A program made the translations under genes and the position numbers. Below are positions 25,101 through 33,319 of a stretch of DNA of 64,000 bases, piece after piece. A model generated the notes under the pieces. It saw only the letters and a program-made list of their open reading frames with translations. It was not told the DNA's origin and did not search any database. Source of the stretch: Iningainema tapete BLCC-T55. GTDB lineage: Bacteria; Cyanobacteriota; Cyanobacteriia; Cyanobacteriales; Nostocaceae. Position 1 is the stretch's first letter. Every line of letters starts with the position of its first letter. The stretch covers positions 1 to 64,000 of the forward strand of contig NZ_JACXAE010000057.1 of the NCBI RefSeq assembly GCF_014698965.1. The letters are read 5' to 3'.

Positions 25101-26686
25101 GTCCTGATGGTAAAACTTTAGCCAGTGGTAGTACTGACTACACAGTAAAGCTATGGGATAGTAACACAGGACAATGCCTCAAAACCTTGCAGGGACATAC
25201 CAAAGGGGTAAATTCGGTGGCAATCAGTCCTGACGGTACAATTTTAGTCAGTTGCAGTAGTAGAAACCAAACCATTCGGTTATGGGATATGCGTACAGGA
25301 AAATGCGTTAAAACCTTACAGGAGCGAGATGTTAAAACACTAGCATCAGTGGCAATCAGTCCTGACGGTACAATTTTAGGCAGTTGCAGTCATGACCATA
25401 CGGTGAAGCTATGGGAAAGTAACACAGGACAATACCTCAAGACCTTGCAAGGACACACCGATTGGGTAAGGTCTATTGCTTTTAGTCCTAACGGTACAAT
25501 CTTAGCTAGTTGCAGTTGTGACCTAACAATAAAGCTATGGAATATCCACACTGGAGAATGCTTGAAAACTTTTCAGGGACATACCGATGGGGTAAGGTCT
25601 GTTGCTTTTAGTCCTAATGGTACAACCTTAATCAGTGGCGGTGATGACCAAACAGTAAGACATTGGGACGTTCTTACGGGAGAGTGTGTGAATATTTTGC
25701 AAGGTTGTATTAGTACAGTACGGTCAGTAGCGATCAGTTGTGATGGTACAATCCTAGCTAGTAGCAGTGAAGACCAAACAGTGAAGCTATGGGATATAGG
25801 TACAGGAAAATGCTTCAAAACCTTATATGGTCATAGTAGTAGGGTAAACTCAGTAGCAATCAGTCCTGATGGTACAACTATAATCAGTAGCAGTTATGAC
25901 CGTACAGTAAAGTTATGGGATGCCCATACAGGAGAATGTCTGAAAACCCTGCAAGGACATAATGGAGGGGTAAATTCAGTGGCAATTAGTTCTGATAATA
26001 GAACCTTAGCCAGTGGCAGTGGTGACAAAACCATTAAGCTTTGGGATATCCGCACAGGAGAATGTCTGAAAACTTTGCAAGAGCATACTGACTGGATAGG
26101 ATCAGTCGCAATCAGTCCTGATAAGAAAACTCTTGCTAGTGGCAGTTATGACAGGAGTATAAAGCTATGGGATATGAATACAGGAAAGTGTCTCACAACT
26201 TTGCAGGGACACACTCGTAGAATACATTCAGTAGCAATCAGTCCTGATGGGAAAATGCTAGCTAGTGGCAGTTATGACAGGAGTATAAAGCTATGGGATA
26301 TCAGCACGGGAAAGTGCTTGAAAACCTTACAGGGACATACCAGTGAAATACATTCAGTAGTTTTTAGTCCCACTGGTACAACCTTAGTCAGTTGCAGTTA
26401 CGACCAAACTGTAAAACAATGGGATACCTCCACAGGAGAGTGTTTGAAAACTATACACGGGCATACCTACTCAGTACGCTCAGTAGTCTTTAGTCCTGAT
26501 GGTACAATCATAGCTAGTGGAAGCTCGGATGAAACAATTAAGCTTTGGGATTTGAAAACAGGGGAGTGTCTCAAAACCTTAAGCAACAAACTATATGCAG
26601 GCATGAATATCACGGGTGTTAAAGGTTTAAGCGTAACCGAGAAAGCCACGTTGAAAGCTTTAGGGGCATTGGATAATAGGGAATAG
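22193..26686 (+). CDS. Giant STAND protein: nuclease-like domain, NACHT, pentapeptides and 14 WD40 repeats
   Basis: The 1497-residue protein starts with GTG. Residues 1-170 are a helical domain. About 190-330 resemble Mrr-like restriction-endonuclease domains found in cyanobacterial NACHT proteins (DNYFEWIINIP, GWLVTARRISRAARDE, LDCYTFDELID). A NACHT ATPase follows with Walker A GEFGTGKT (382-389) and Walker B LLLIFDGFDE (about 461-470). A short pentapeptide stretch (ANFTNASLRDVNFAEANL) leads into exactly 14 WD40 repeats (about 880-1463), two seven-bladed propellers. By analogy with NACHT and Avs antiviral proteins, the propellers would sense a ligand and the N-terminus would act as effector. 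A 30-bp palindrome is embedded in frame at codons 182-192. Confidence 0.85.
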   Translation: MIPINLDSLISAITGIANPIIKEKLQRNEIVIKLLKQFNLAPEHPPSDFSGVYAYALVEYGVGKPKLFLELFRHEEIKQAFRKALDHNNPSILLSEVDAFLAAYALGDDIRSLGIDIRREVAAFATVFIEVAKRSRTPADVLMNQQIGSLHKRIANIQEQLNRLPTLEGMRTEMARLALPANVETRNFASLQRENKCRAIALAQQMRGWFETLDYRFEKYEVWKDNYFEWIINIPVRRNRFDRILVRGIEGEAGLSDVMALRQSVEKQRTDEGWLVTARRISRAARDEVDKEENRHLDCYTFDELIDQDADFSGYLEWLEAEVKRREIDKKYVPLACTKEEFDSTTQRRIGVSRYDERDGWIDGYLDLWLDDPAKEHISILGEFGTGKTWFAFHYAWIALQRYRDAQKRGVERPRLPLVITLRDYAKALNVENVLAGFFFTQHNIRLNSEVFDQLNSMGKLLLIFDGFDEMAAKCDRQQMINNFWELAKVVVPGAKVILTCRTEHFPEAKEGRALLNAELQASTASLTGETPQFEVLELEKFNDEQIRQVLSFQAEATTVEQVMSNPQLLDLARRPVMTELILEALPDIEAGKPVDMSRVYLYAVRRKMERDIKAERTFTSLADKLYFLCELSWEMLSTDEMSINYRLFPDRIRRLFGSLVQEEKDLDHWHYDMMGQTMLIRNADGDYTPAHRSLLEFFVAYKFAAELGVLADDFTELAQAQSYLDTSAAPQNYTWSSYFSRKIDDTENILPIPPLKGFVSESLEQLRNSFGQAPLTKAVMDLLLPMLTPTPCRGKILSCSYPLLNILEATRGKTEREVGYVGGNAATLLVKADREVLEGINLSCTVIRSANFTNASLRDVNFAEANLTDCVFPQVLGAVFSVAFSPDGKLFATGDANCEISLWQVADNTQILRLQGHSDWVRSVVFSPDGKTIASASYDYTVKIWDIRTGKCLKTLHGHTSRVNSVAISPDGKTLASGSTDYTVKLWDSNTGQCLKTLQGHTKGVNSVAISPDGTILVSCSSRNQTIRLWDMRTGKCVKTLQERDVKTLASVAISPDGTILGSCSHDHTVKLWESNTGQYLKTLQGHTDWVRSIAFSPNGTILASCSCDLTIKLWNIHTGECLKTFQGHTDGVRSVAFSPNGTTLISGGDDQTVRHWDVLTGECVNILQGCISTVRSVAISCDGTILASSSEDQTVKLWDIGTGKCFKTLYGHSSRVNSVAISPDGTTIISSSYDRTVKLWDAHTGECLKTLQGHNGGVNSVAISSDNRTLASGSGDKTIKLWDIRTGECLKTLQEHTDWIGSVAISPDKKTLASGSYDRSIKLWDMNTGKCLTTLQGHTRRIHSVAISPDGKMLASGSYDRSIKLWDISTGKCLKTLQGHTSEIHSVVFSPTGTTLVSCSYDQTVKQWDTSTGECLKTIHGHTYSVRSVVFSPDGTIIASGSSDETIKLWDLKTGECLKTLSNKLYAGMNITGVKGLSVTEKATLKALGALDNRE
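22738..22767. repeat. Perfect 15-bp palindrome embedded in frame in the NACHT-WD40 gene
   Basis: The sequence starting TGTAGAGACGCGAAA is followed directly by its exact reverse complement. It is a member of the GTAGAGACG palindrome family otherwise found between genes in this window. Here it encodes VETRNFASLQ within the linker between the N-terminal helices and the nuclease-like domain, without breaking the frame. Confidence 0.85.
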
Positions 26687-26809
26687 GAAAGTAAGGTACT
26701 AAGTAGTAGGGATGTCACCATTAACTCAAAACATTTTATAAACTAAGTTAACTTATGATAAAATATGTCAGTTGTTCATCACTCTATATTTAAGATAGTG
26801 GTAGATTGA

Positions 26810-27049
26810 AAAAATTTCAGTCCTTATGAATTTGAATATGACTTTGAAAAAGACAAGCTAGCAGCACACGGTGTCACATACAATGAAGCTGTCGAATGTT
26901 TCTTTTCTAATTACGAAATACGACGGAATAAATCCTATACAGACCGCTATCAACTAATTGGTAAATCTTACAGTGGACGCCGACTCAAAATTATTTTTCA
27001 GCTTAAACAGAATAATGTAGTTCGTATTATCACTGGTTGGCAAATATGA
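26810..27049 (+). pseudogene. BrnT-like toxin lacking a start codon (probable frameshift)
   Basis: The frame reads NFSPYEFEYDFEKDKLAAHG, then VTYNEAVECFF, RYQLIGKSYSGRRLKIIFQL and VVRIITGWQI, matching the BrnT-type RelE-like toxin layout. It opens directly after a TGA and has no ATG, GTG or TTG before the conserved core. One base removed from the A6 run at 26809-26814 would join it to a TTG at 26807. It ends with TGA overlapping the ATG of the antitoxin gene (ATGA). The toxin is therefore either inactivated by a homopolymer frameshift or needs an unusual start. Confidence 0.6.
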
Positions 27050-27342
27050 ATCCAAATAATGAAATTAATCAACAAATGCTTTCTGAACAAGCAATTGATG
27101 AAATAGTAGAAGCACAGGTGGATGATGACTCAGCATGGGAATCTCCTATACATGTTAATCAAAAGCAGACTTCTGTTTCCATTTCTGGAGAGCTTGCAGC
27201 AAAAGCAGTTTTTTTTGCTGGCTTACATCGAGAAACAAATGTTGAGTCATGGCTTACTCGTGTAATTCAAGAGCGCCTTGAACTAGAAGAAGCTGCTTTT
27301 CGGGAAATTAAAGGCGATTTAGCGAGAAACTCTGGTAAATGA
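27046..27342 (+). CDS. Ribbon-helix-helix-like antitoxin partner of the BrnT-like gene
   Basis: This 98-residue acidic protein (from the ATG at 27046) has an unstructured N-terminus. Its C-terminal half, TSVSISGELAAKAVFFAGLH plus VESWLTRVIQERLELEEAAF, has the strand-helix-helix pattern of CopG/Arc-type antitoxins. The ATGA overlap with the toxin remnant indicates a coupled toxin-first module. A TTG at 27037 would add three residues; I prefer the ATG because of the coupling. Confidence 0.6.
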   Translation: MNPNNEINQQMLSEQAIDEIVEAQVDDDSAWESPIHVNQKQTSVSISGELAAKAVFFAGLHRETNVESWLTRVIQERLELEEAAFREIKGDLARNSGK

Positions 27343-27381
27343 AACATTGTTGTTGAAAGTTACACGCTTTTGCTATATAAA

Positions 27382-27618
27382 TCAATAGCGCTCCTGTTGG
27401 CGTGCATTAATCACAGTTGTACTTAAAGGTTCACCTTTAACTTGAAGAGAATCTCGGAATTCCTTGCTACTAGCTAACCACTGCTCTTTTTGTTGTAGTG
27501 GAACTAGGCGAGCTACTGCCTTTTCTTGCTCAACTAGAATTACCTGTTCTCCCTTGGCTACTTGCTCCAAGAGGGATTTTAGGTTACGAGCTGCTTCTTC
27601 AACACTAATTCTTAGCAT
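27382..27618 (-). CDS. Phd/YefM-family antitoxin, orphan
   Basis: This 78-residue protein has the Phd/YefM fold signature (ISVEEAARNLKSLLEQVAKG, EQVILVEQEKAVARLVPLQ), a DNA-binding N-terminal half. The usual toxin (PIN or RelE type) would follow directly downstream on the minus strand, but the DNA there holds the convergent antitoxin gene instead. It therefore appears to be an orphan, perhaps neutralising a toxin encoded elsewhere. Confidence 0.75.
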   Translation of the reverse strand: MLRISVEEAARNLKSLLEQVAKGEQVILVEQEKAVARLVPLQQKEQWLASSKEFRDSLQVKGEPLSTTVINARQQERY

Positions 27619-27731
27619 TTTATCAATTTTTAAAACTTATCTTTATCCTACATGTATCCGGATGAAGTTGAAACTATCATTGGTGAACAGGAAGAGGCAA
27701 ACGCGATCGCACTGACCAATTCAATCACGCG

Positions 27732-29087
27732 CTATGCTCTTAATTTTTCTTTCAGAACCATCTGTACTCCTCTAGCCGGAGTAAAAATAACCCCTCGGCG
27801 TTGAGGATATTCAAGAGATTGATCTGCCATCTCTAATCGATAATGAGAAAGCATTGTCGCTAAAACTAATTTCATCTCAAATAGGGCTAATGCTTCTCCA
27901 ATACAACGACGCGCACCACCACCGAAGGGTAAGAATTCGTAAGGGGAGAATTGCCGTTCTAAAAAGCGCTCTGGCTTAAACAATTTAGGTTCTGGATAGA
28001 TGTCTGGGCGCTGATGAGTTAGATAAATACAACCGTACAGTCTTGTTCCAGGTTCTAATTGATACCCCATGAGTTCTACAGGATCTTTAACTTCTCTCGG
28101 AACGGTGAGAGTAGCCACGGGGTAAAGGCGTAGAGTTTCATTACAAACAGCTGTGAGATAAGGTAACTGCACAATCTTTGTTGGATCGGGTGATCCCATG
28201 TGATTCAGTTCCACAAGCAGCTTTTCGCCAATCTGTGGATGACGATGAATCCAATACAGCGCCCAAGCGATCGCAGTTGCAGTTGTTTCATAACCTGCGA
28301 TTAGGAGTGTGATTAATTCATCATGCAATTCAGCATCAGTCATCGGTTTACCTGTTTCATCCTGGGCTGACATCAGTAAACTCAAGATGTCTGAACCAAG
28401 CACATGATTCTGGTTGTGGCGAGCGCGAATTTCAGCGTATATGAGTTCGCCGATTTGTCGTTGCAGATGTCGCAAGTACCCCCAAGGACTTCGCGCTCCC
28501 CAATCCTTTTGTAAAGACGGGTAGAATAGCAACCCGCCAATAAAAGGAGATTGAAGTGAATCTGTTAGCTTGACAATCAGCTGCTTGAGACGGTTGAACC
28601 GTTCTTCTTTTTCAATCCCAAAAACAACCTTCAAAATGACTGCTAAAGAAATTTCTTGTGCCACGTGACGGGCAGAAAACTGAGTGCCAATTGACAGTGC
28701 ACTCATTGCTTTGTCCACTAATTCACAAATCAATTGTCCATAAGTTCGCATATGTTCTCCATGAAACGGCGGCATTAACAACCGACGCTCCCGACGATGA
28801 CGAGAACCTGACAACGTAAAAATGGAATAATCCCCAACTATCGGCTGAATCAGTTGGTTGGGTGGAGTAATAAATTGCTTTGTGTCATTCGTAAAAATGC
28901 GCTGTAGCGCTTGGGGATTACTAATAAATAAAACAACCGCATGGTTTCCAATCACAGGAGCGTTAAAAATGTCCCCGTAGCGTTGTGCCGCAGCTTCCAT
29001 ATAAGCGATCGAGTTCCTTACGTACTGGATTTTTTGCAGCCATTGAGGAGCTTGCGAACCATCCGGAAGGTGGGTTTTTGAAATCAT
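27732..29087 (-). CDS. Cytochrome P450 (CYP110-like)
   Basis: The enzyme has the oxygen-activation helix LLIAGYETTATAIAW, the ExxR motif ETLR and the heme-binding loop FLPFGGGARRCIGEALALFE with its Cys ligand. The overall pattern fits the CYP110 group of filamentous cyanobacteria, some of which hydroxylate fatty acids or terpenes. I start at 29087 (MISKTHLPDGSQAP) because this matches P450 N-termini of the group; a start at 29153 would add a hydrophobic leader of 22 residues. The sensor kinase gene lies 134 nt upstream on the same strand. Confidence 0.88.
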   Translation of the reverse strand: MISKTHLPDGSQAPQWLQKIQYVRNSIAYMEAAAQRYGDIFNAPVIGNHAVVLFISNPQALQRIFTNDTKQFITPPNQLIQPIVGDYSIFTLSGSRHRRERRLLMPPFHGEHMRTYGQLICELVDKAMSALSIGTQFSARHVAQEISLAVILKVVFGIEKEERFNRLKQLIVKLTDSLQSPFIGGLLFYPSLQKDWGARSPWGYLRHLQRQIGELIYAEIRARHNQNHVLGSDILSLLMSAQDETGKPMTDAELHDELITLLIAGYETTATAIAWALYWIHRHPQIGEKLLVELNHMGSPDPTKIVQLPYLTAVCNETLRLYPVATLTVPREVKDPVELMGYQLEPGTRLYGCIYLTHQRPDIYPEPKLFKPERFLERQFSPYEFLPFGGGARRCIGEALALFEMKLVLATMLSHYRLEMADQSLEYPQRRGVIFTPARGVQMVLKEKLRA

Positions 29088-29221
29088 AGGACTTAACTTT
29101 TCCACACGAGAGTGTTTGAAAACTATGCACCCGCCCAAAAAGAGTATCAGCAATTCGTATCTTAACCCAAAGTATTGATCAAAGCGAAAACCAGTTTCTA
29201 TTGAGGAGATGAATCAAGCAG

Positions 29222-30664
29222 CTATGCAGGCAAGGTGACTATAAATACACTTCCCTCTCCGATTCGGGAACGTACTGTTACGCTACCCCCCATTGCTTCC
29301 ACGAAAGTTTTCACAATTGATAAACCTAAACCACTACCTCCAGTAGAACGGTTACGTGCTTCATCTACACGGTAAAATCGCTCAAAAATTCGTGATTGAT
29401 GTTGTAACGGTATGCCATAACCTCTGTCACAAACTTGAATAATTCCCTGCTCTTCCCGCTGTTCTAATTTCAAAATTATCGGTGTATTGGGGTCAGAATA
29501 TTTAATAGCATTGTCAATCAAATTGAGTAATATTTGTTTGGTGCGGTTGTAATCTGCTTTTACTTCTATTGGTTGTGATGATTCAATTGTAATAGTACGA
29601 TCGCTATACTGCCTTGCCATTTCTGCAACTTCGGCAACCAAGTCATTCAACATACAAGATTCAATATTAAAGTGCAAATATCCACTATCTGCCCGGACTA
29701 AATCCAGCAAATCCTGCAAAATGTGAATAGTCCGTTCTGCTTCTAATGCAGCAGTTTCCAATGCTTCTCGCTGCACTTGTGTTAAGTGTTGTTGCCGACG
29801 CAAAACGCTTTGTAAATAACCTTGTATGATTGTCAGTGGTGTGCGTAATTCGTGGGAAACATTGCTGACAAACTGTCGCTCTTTCTCCCAAGATTGGGAG
29901 AGGCGAGTTAACATCATATTTAAAGTTTGAGCTAATTCTTTAACTTCGCTAGGTGCATTACTTAAGTACAGCCGCGCTTCCCCTAAATCTTCAGCCGAAA
30001 TTAGTTCTGTCATTTGACTTAACTGACGCAGAGGTTGGAGAGAACGCTGGATATATAATGCGATCGCCACTGCCATGAGAATAATTACCACAATACTAGC
30101 AACACTCAAACTTTGCATTAATGCCAAAAACATAGTTTGATCGCGGGTAATATCCTGCACCACAAATAGCTTTCCCAACGCCTTACCCTGCACTTGTAAA
30201 GAACCACCACGCACAACAAAGTAACGTTGATTCACTTTGTAAACTTGCGAATTAATTGGCATTTCTGTAAGGGCAAGTAATTGCGCCACTGTAGAGTCAG
30301 ATGGTATGAGATTGGTAGATTTGGCAATAATTTTTTGGTTGGGATTTTTCACCCATAGTAACGTGTCGCTAGTTGTCAAATTAATAATTGTCTTTTGCAG
30401 TGCTACTTGTGGTGATGACATTTCACTGTATACTTCTAAATCCCTTGGTAATCGTGCGGCAATTTGTTCTATACTTTGCTTGTGACTATCAATAAGAAGT
30501 TGCTGCGTTCTCCAACTGGTTAAAATAGCAAGACTACCTAAACCTAAAGCGGAAACCACAGCAACACCAATAGTCAAACGTACACGTAAGGAAAATAGAT
30601 CAATTTTCCGGAATATACTGCTAATTTGATTCACTTTGGTGGTTTTGGGTTTTGTGTTGGACAA
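29222..30664 (-). CDS. Sensor histidine kinase
   Basis: This 480-residue kinase has a first membrane helix (LTIGVAVVSALGLGSLAILT), an extracytoplasmic domain of about 125 residues, a second helix (SLSVASIVVIILMAVAIALYI), a HAMP linker (about 210-265), the phosphoacceptor box FVSNVSHELRTPLTIIQGYL and the ATPase N, G1 and G2 boxes (LLNLIDNAIKYS, DRGYGIP, GGSGLGLSIV). No response regulator is adjacent, so the partner lies elsewhere. Its 5' end overlaps the DUF4079 gene by 34 nt, suggesting co-translation with that membrane protein. Confidence 0.92.
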   Translation of the reverse strand: MSNTKPKTTKVNQISSIFRKIDLFSLRVRLTIGVAVVSALGLGSLAILTSWRTQQLLIDSHKQSIEQIAARLPRDLEVYSEMSSPQVALQKTIINLTTSDTLLWVKNPNQKIIAKSTNLIPSDSTVAQLLALTEMPINSQVYKVNQRYFVVRGGSLQVQGKALGKLFVVQDITRDQTMFLALMQSLSVASIVVIILMAVAIALYIQRSLQPLRQLSQMTELISAEDLGEARLYLSNAPSEVKELAQTLNMMLTRLSQSWEKERQFVSNVSHELRTPLTIIQGYLQSVLRRQQHLTQVQREALETAALEAERTIHILQDLLDLVRADSGYLHFNIESCMLNDLVAEVAEMARQYSDRTITIESSQPIEVKADYNRTKQILLNLIDNAIKYSDPNTPIILKLEQREEQGIIQVCDRGYGIPLQHQSRIFERFYRVDEARNRSTGGSGLGLSIVKTFVEAMGGSVTVRSRIGEGSVFIVTLPA

Positions 30665-31350
30665 GTTTTATTCACAAAATCACACTGATAAACATAGGAT
30701 TCCTGCCAACTAAGGGGAATTTCTAGTAAATCTCGTGTCCCTGTCATCCCTTGCCCAATAAATAATAACAAGGCAATACAGTTTAAGACCGTGTGGATAA
30801 TGCGCCAACGATTTGACTTATCCTTATATATATCTTGCACAATTGCCAAGGAAAAGATCATCAGCAAAGCGGCTGTAATTCCAAAGTAGTAATGGGACCA
30901 ATACCACTCATTATCACGGCGAAATACTCCATCTTGGTAACCAAGAATCACTATACCTGCACCAGTTAAAGTTGCAAAAATGCCCCGCCAGTGGCGCTTT
31001 TTGGCTCGATAAAGAAATACTAATGAGGCAATGGTGACAGCAAACATCAACAAGATGAAAAGAAATTGGAAAAGATCTTTACTCCAGAGTTGATTTTGAA
31101 TGATATGTTTGCCAATAGGGTAAGCTAACCCAAGTAATGTTAATCCCACTACAGCGCCTGTTAGCCAGTCACCCAATTGCTTATGTTCTGTACCAACTAC
31201 TGGGGGAATCTTACTCTTGCCTCCAGCTTTGGTTTGCAATCGACGCTGACGTGTAGCCCAAGCAAAGTTAACTACCATCCCAATCAGGGGAAAGACGAAA
31301 AATACTGCGATCGCCGGATGGACAAGAGCAAGAAAATCTGCTAGTTCCAT
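30631..31350 (-). CDS. DUF4079 membrane protein
   Basis: This 239-residue protein has about six hydrophobic segments (for example FLFILLMFAVTIASLVFLY and AALLMIFSLAIVQDI), His residues in the membrane (ALVHPAIAV, WYWSHYYFG, WRIIHTVLN) and the DUF4079 pattern. Membrane His pairs suggest a b-type heme or other cofactor, but this is inference. It overlaps the kinase gene and follows the DM13 lipoprotein gene, so the three may form one signalling or redox unit. Confidence 0.75.
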   Translation of the reverse strand: MELADFLALVHPAIAVFFVFPLIGMVVNFAWATRQRRLQTKAGGKSKIPPVVGTEHKQLGDWLTGAVVGLTLLGLAYPIGKHIIQNQLWSKDLFQFLFILLMFAVTIASLVFLYRAKKRHWRGIFATLTGAGIVILGYQDGVFRRDNEWYWSHYYFGITAALLMIFSLAIVQDIYKDKSNRWRIIHTVLNCIALLLFIGQGMTGTRDLLEIPLSWQESYVYQCDFVNKTCPTQNPKPPK

Positions 31351-31471
31351 ACTATACCTTCTTATACAAATCTAGTTTTAAAGACAACAACCTAATTAAA
31401 CATCAAATTCTTTCTGTGTTAAGTCAAGAACCTGAATTCATTACAGACGCGGCGGAGCGTCTTTGCGACTC

Positions 31472-31936
31472 CTAACTCCAAGAAGCATAGCCAAAAGTAG
31501 CGTTAAACCGACGACACCAGATTGCCACAGACTTAAAGTTTGCCAAATTCACGTTATTAGGAAGGGCATAGCGCTGAGTACCGCTAGTTTTCTGTAAGCG
31601 AGCGATACTAATGTAATCTTGCTTTTTAACTCCGTATGTTGGTGGTGCATCAGAACGATGTAGAATCACAAACAAGTCTGGACCATTATTAGATTTGAAA
31701 CTCTGGTCAAACTCTAAGTAACGTTTACCATTTTCAGTAATAATACGGGCTTTTCCCTGAGTAGGATGTTCTGCGCCTCTAAAGCTTCCTGCTTGCGAGC
31801 TTCTCATGGCAATGGTTTTAGTTACACTGGTTGCAGGTTGTGTCTCTTGTACTGGCTGCTGGGAAACAACCTCTGTTGCACAGCCTACAGTTAACAGGGT
31901 AGCGATACTTAGAACTGCTAAATACTTGAACTTCAT
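31472..31936 (-). CDS. DM13 domain lipoprotein
   Basis: Beginning at the ATG at 31936, the product has a lipoprotein signal (MKFKYLAVLSIATLLTVGCA, lipobox Cys at residue 20) and then a DM13 domain: GSFRGAEHPTQGKARII, RYLEFDQSFKSNNGPDLFV and NFKSVAIWCRRFNATFGYA. The conserved Cys in IWCRRF is the DM13 residue proposed to support redox or electron-transfer functions. It would be anchored in the periplasm. The longer start at 31972 would displace the signal peptide and is less likely. Confidence 0.85.
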   Translation of the reverse strand: MKFKYLAVLSIATLLTVGCATEVVSQQPVQETQPATSVTKTIAMRSSQAGSFRGAEHPTQGKARIITENGKRYLEFDQSFKSNNGPDLFVILHRSDAPPTYGVKKQDYISIARLQKTSGTQRYALPNNVNLANFKSVAIWCRRFNATFGYASWS

Positions 31937-32224
31937 AGCGTTGCGCTCCGCAAATTTCTCTATTGAGTACAATCTACAACTTTGTACCAGTGACCAAATT
32001 AATCTAAGCTGAGACGTTGTTAAAAATTTAAATTGCCATGTGCTGCCAATATTTAATCTTATTTTAATTTGCTTGTTTCTCGTTCAGTGAATAATTGTAT
32101 TTATAAAAACTCTTGCCATCAGTAAAAATATGTAAAAAAAATTAGTGAAGCCAATAAATTATAAAATAATTATTGTAATCATTAAAATTTACTTAACCGT
32201 TTTCACAATTATTAAGCCAAAATA

Positions 32225-33280
32225 ATGACTGTAATTACTCCCACATCCAACTTAAACAGAAAAATTCCCGGAAAAACTTATTTATGGTTAGCAATCCTCA
32301 TATTTGGTGCGGCTAATGCCATTACACGTAAACTTACCGAAATAGGTGCTCAAAATCTAATTGATGGTAGAAATCCCATTTCATTTTGTAATGTTTTGTT
32401 CGTAGGAAATATTTGTGCTTTAGTGATGCTGATTCTGATTTATCGCCGACAATGGAATATTGCTAACCTGAAACAGATATCTTGGCAGAATTGGCTAAGT
32501 TTGAGTTTCATGGCAATTTTATCTGGAGCGTTAGCACCAAGCCTTATTTTTATCGCCCTTGATCATACGATGGTTACGAATGTTATTTTAATTGGTAGGA
32601 TTGAGACACCTTTAACATTAGCTCTATCTATTTGGCTAATTAAGGAAAGAGTTAATATACTAACAATTTTCGGCGCGATAATTTCTCTACTAGGTGTTTT
32701 CACAACCGTATTTTTACAAGTATTATGGGAAAACATGATGAGTCCAAGCGTTTTTATGACTGTAGGCGTAGGTGAAATTATGGTTGGTATAGCAGCAATC
32801 GCCTTATCTATATCTACCATTATTAGTAAAACTAGTCTTCAGCAAATACCTTTAGGTATCTTTAGTGTATTTCGTATTAGTTTAGCAACAATAGTATTTT
32901 TTTGCATTGTTTTATATCTATATGGTAGTCAGCACTTTATCGATGTATTTGCTCCTTTTTTATGGCAGTGGATGCTAATTTATAGTGCGGTTATCGTCGT
33001 ATTTGGGCAAATATGCTGGTTTACAGGTTTAAAGAGAGCTACTACATCTGATATTTCGTTAGCAAGCTCGTTTACTCCCATAGCAGGGATATTAGCAGCT
33101 TATTTCATTTTAAAAGAAGCGCCTACTGCGGCTCAATATATTGGCGGAAGTATAGTTTTATTGGGAATATTTTTAAGTCATCTTGGTAATCAGCGTCAGC
33201 AACATTCTTTAAATACCAGCGTAGCTAGAAATAATATTGAGCAGAAAATGACTAATGCTGGTGGTTTTCAAGGCTTATAA
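32225..33280 (+). CDS. EamA/DMT-family transporter
   Basis: This 351-residue protein has ten hydrophobic segments in two five-helix halves typical of drug/metabolite exporters, with the EamA-like features LIGRIETPLTLALSIWLIKE in the first half and SLASSFTPIAGILAAYFILK in the second. The transported compound is unknown. It is followed after 39 nt by the BcsA-like glycosyltransferase gene, with which it may be co-transcribed. The 252 bases upstream are AT-rich and presumably hold the promoter. Confidence 0.85.
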   Translation: MTVITPTSNLNRKIPGKTYLWLAILIFGAANAITRKLTEIGAQNLIDGRNPISFCNVLFVGNICALVMLILIYRRQWNIANLKQISWQNWLSLSFMAILSGALAPSLIFIALDHTMVTNVILIGRIETPLTLALSIWLIKERVNILTIFGAIISLLGVFTTVFLQVLWENMMSPSVFMTVGVGEIMVGIAAIALSISTIISKTSLQQIPLGIFSVFRISLATIVFFCIVLYLYGSQHFIDVFAPFLWQWMLIYSAVIVVFGQICWFTGLKRATTSDISLASSFTPIAGILAAYFILKEAPTAAQYIGGSIVLLGIFLSHLGNQRQQHSLNTSVARNNIEQKMTNAGGFQGL

Positions 33281-33319
33281 TGTAAAAGACAATATTTTTT
33301 AATAAATAGTGTATTAGCA

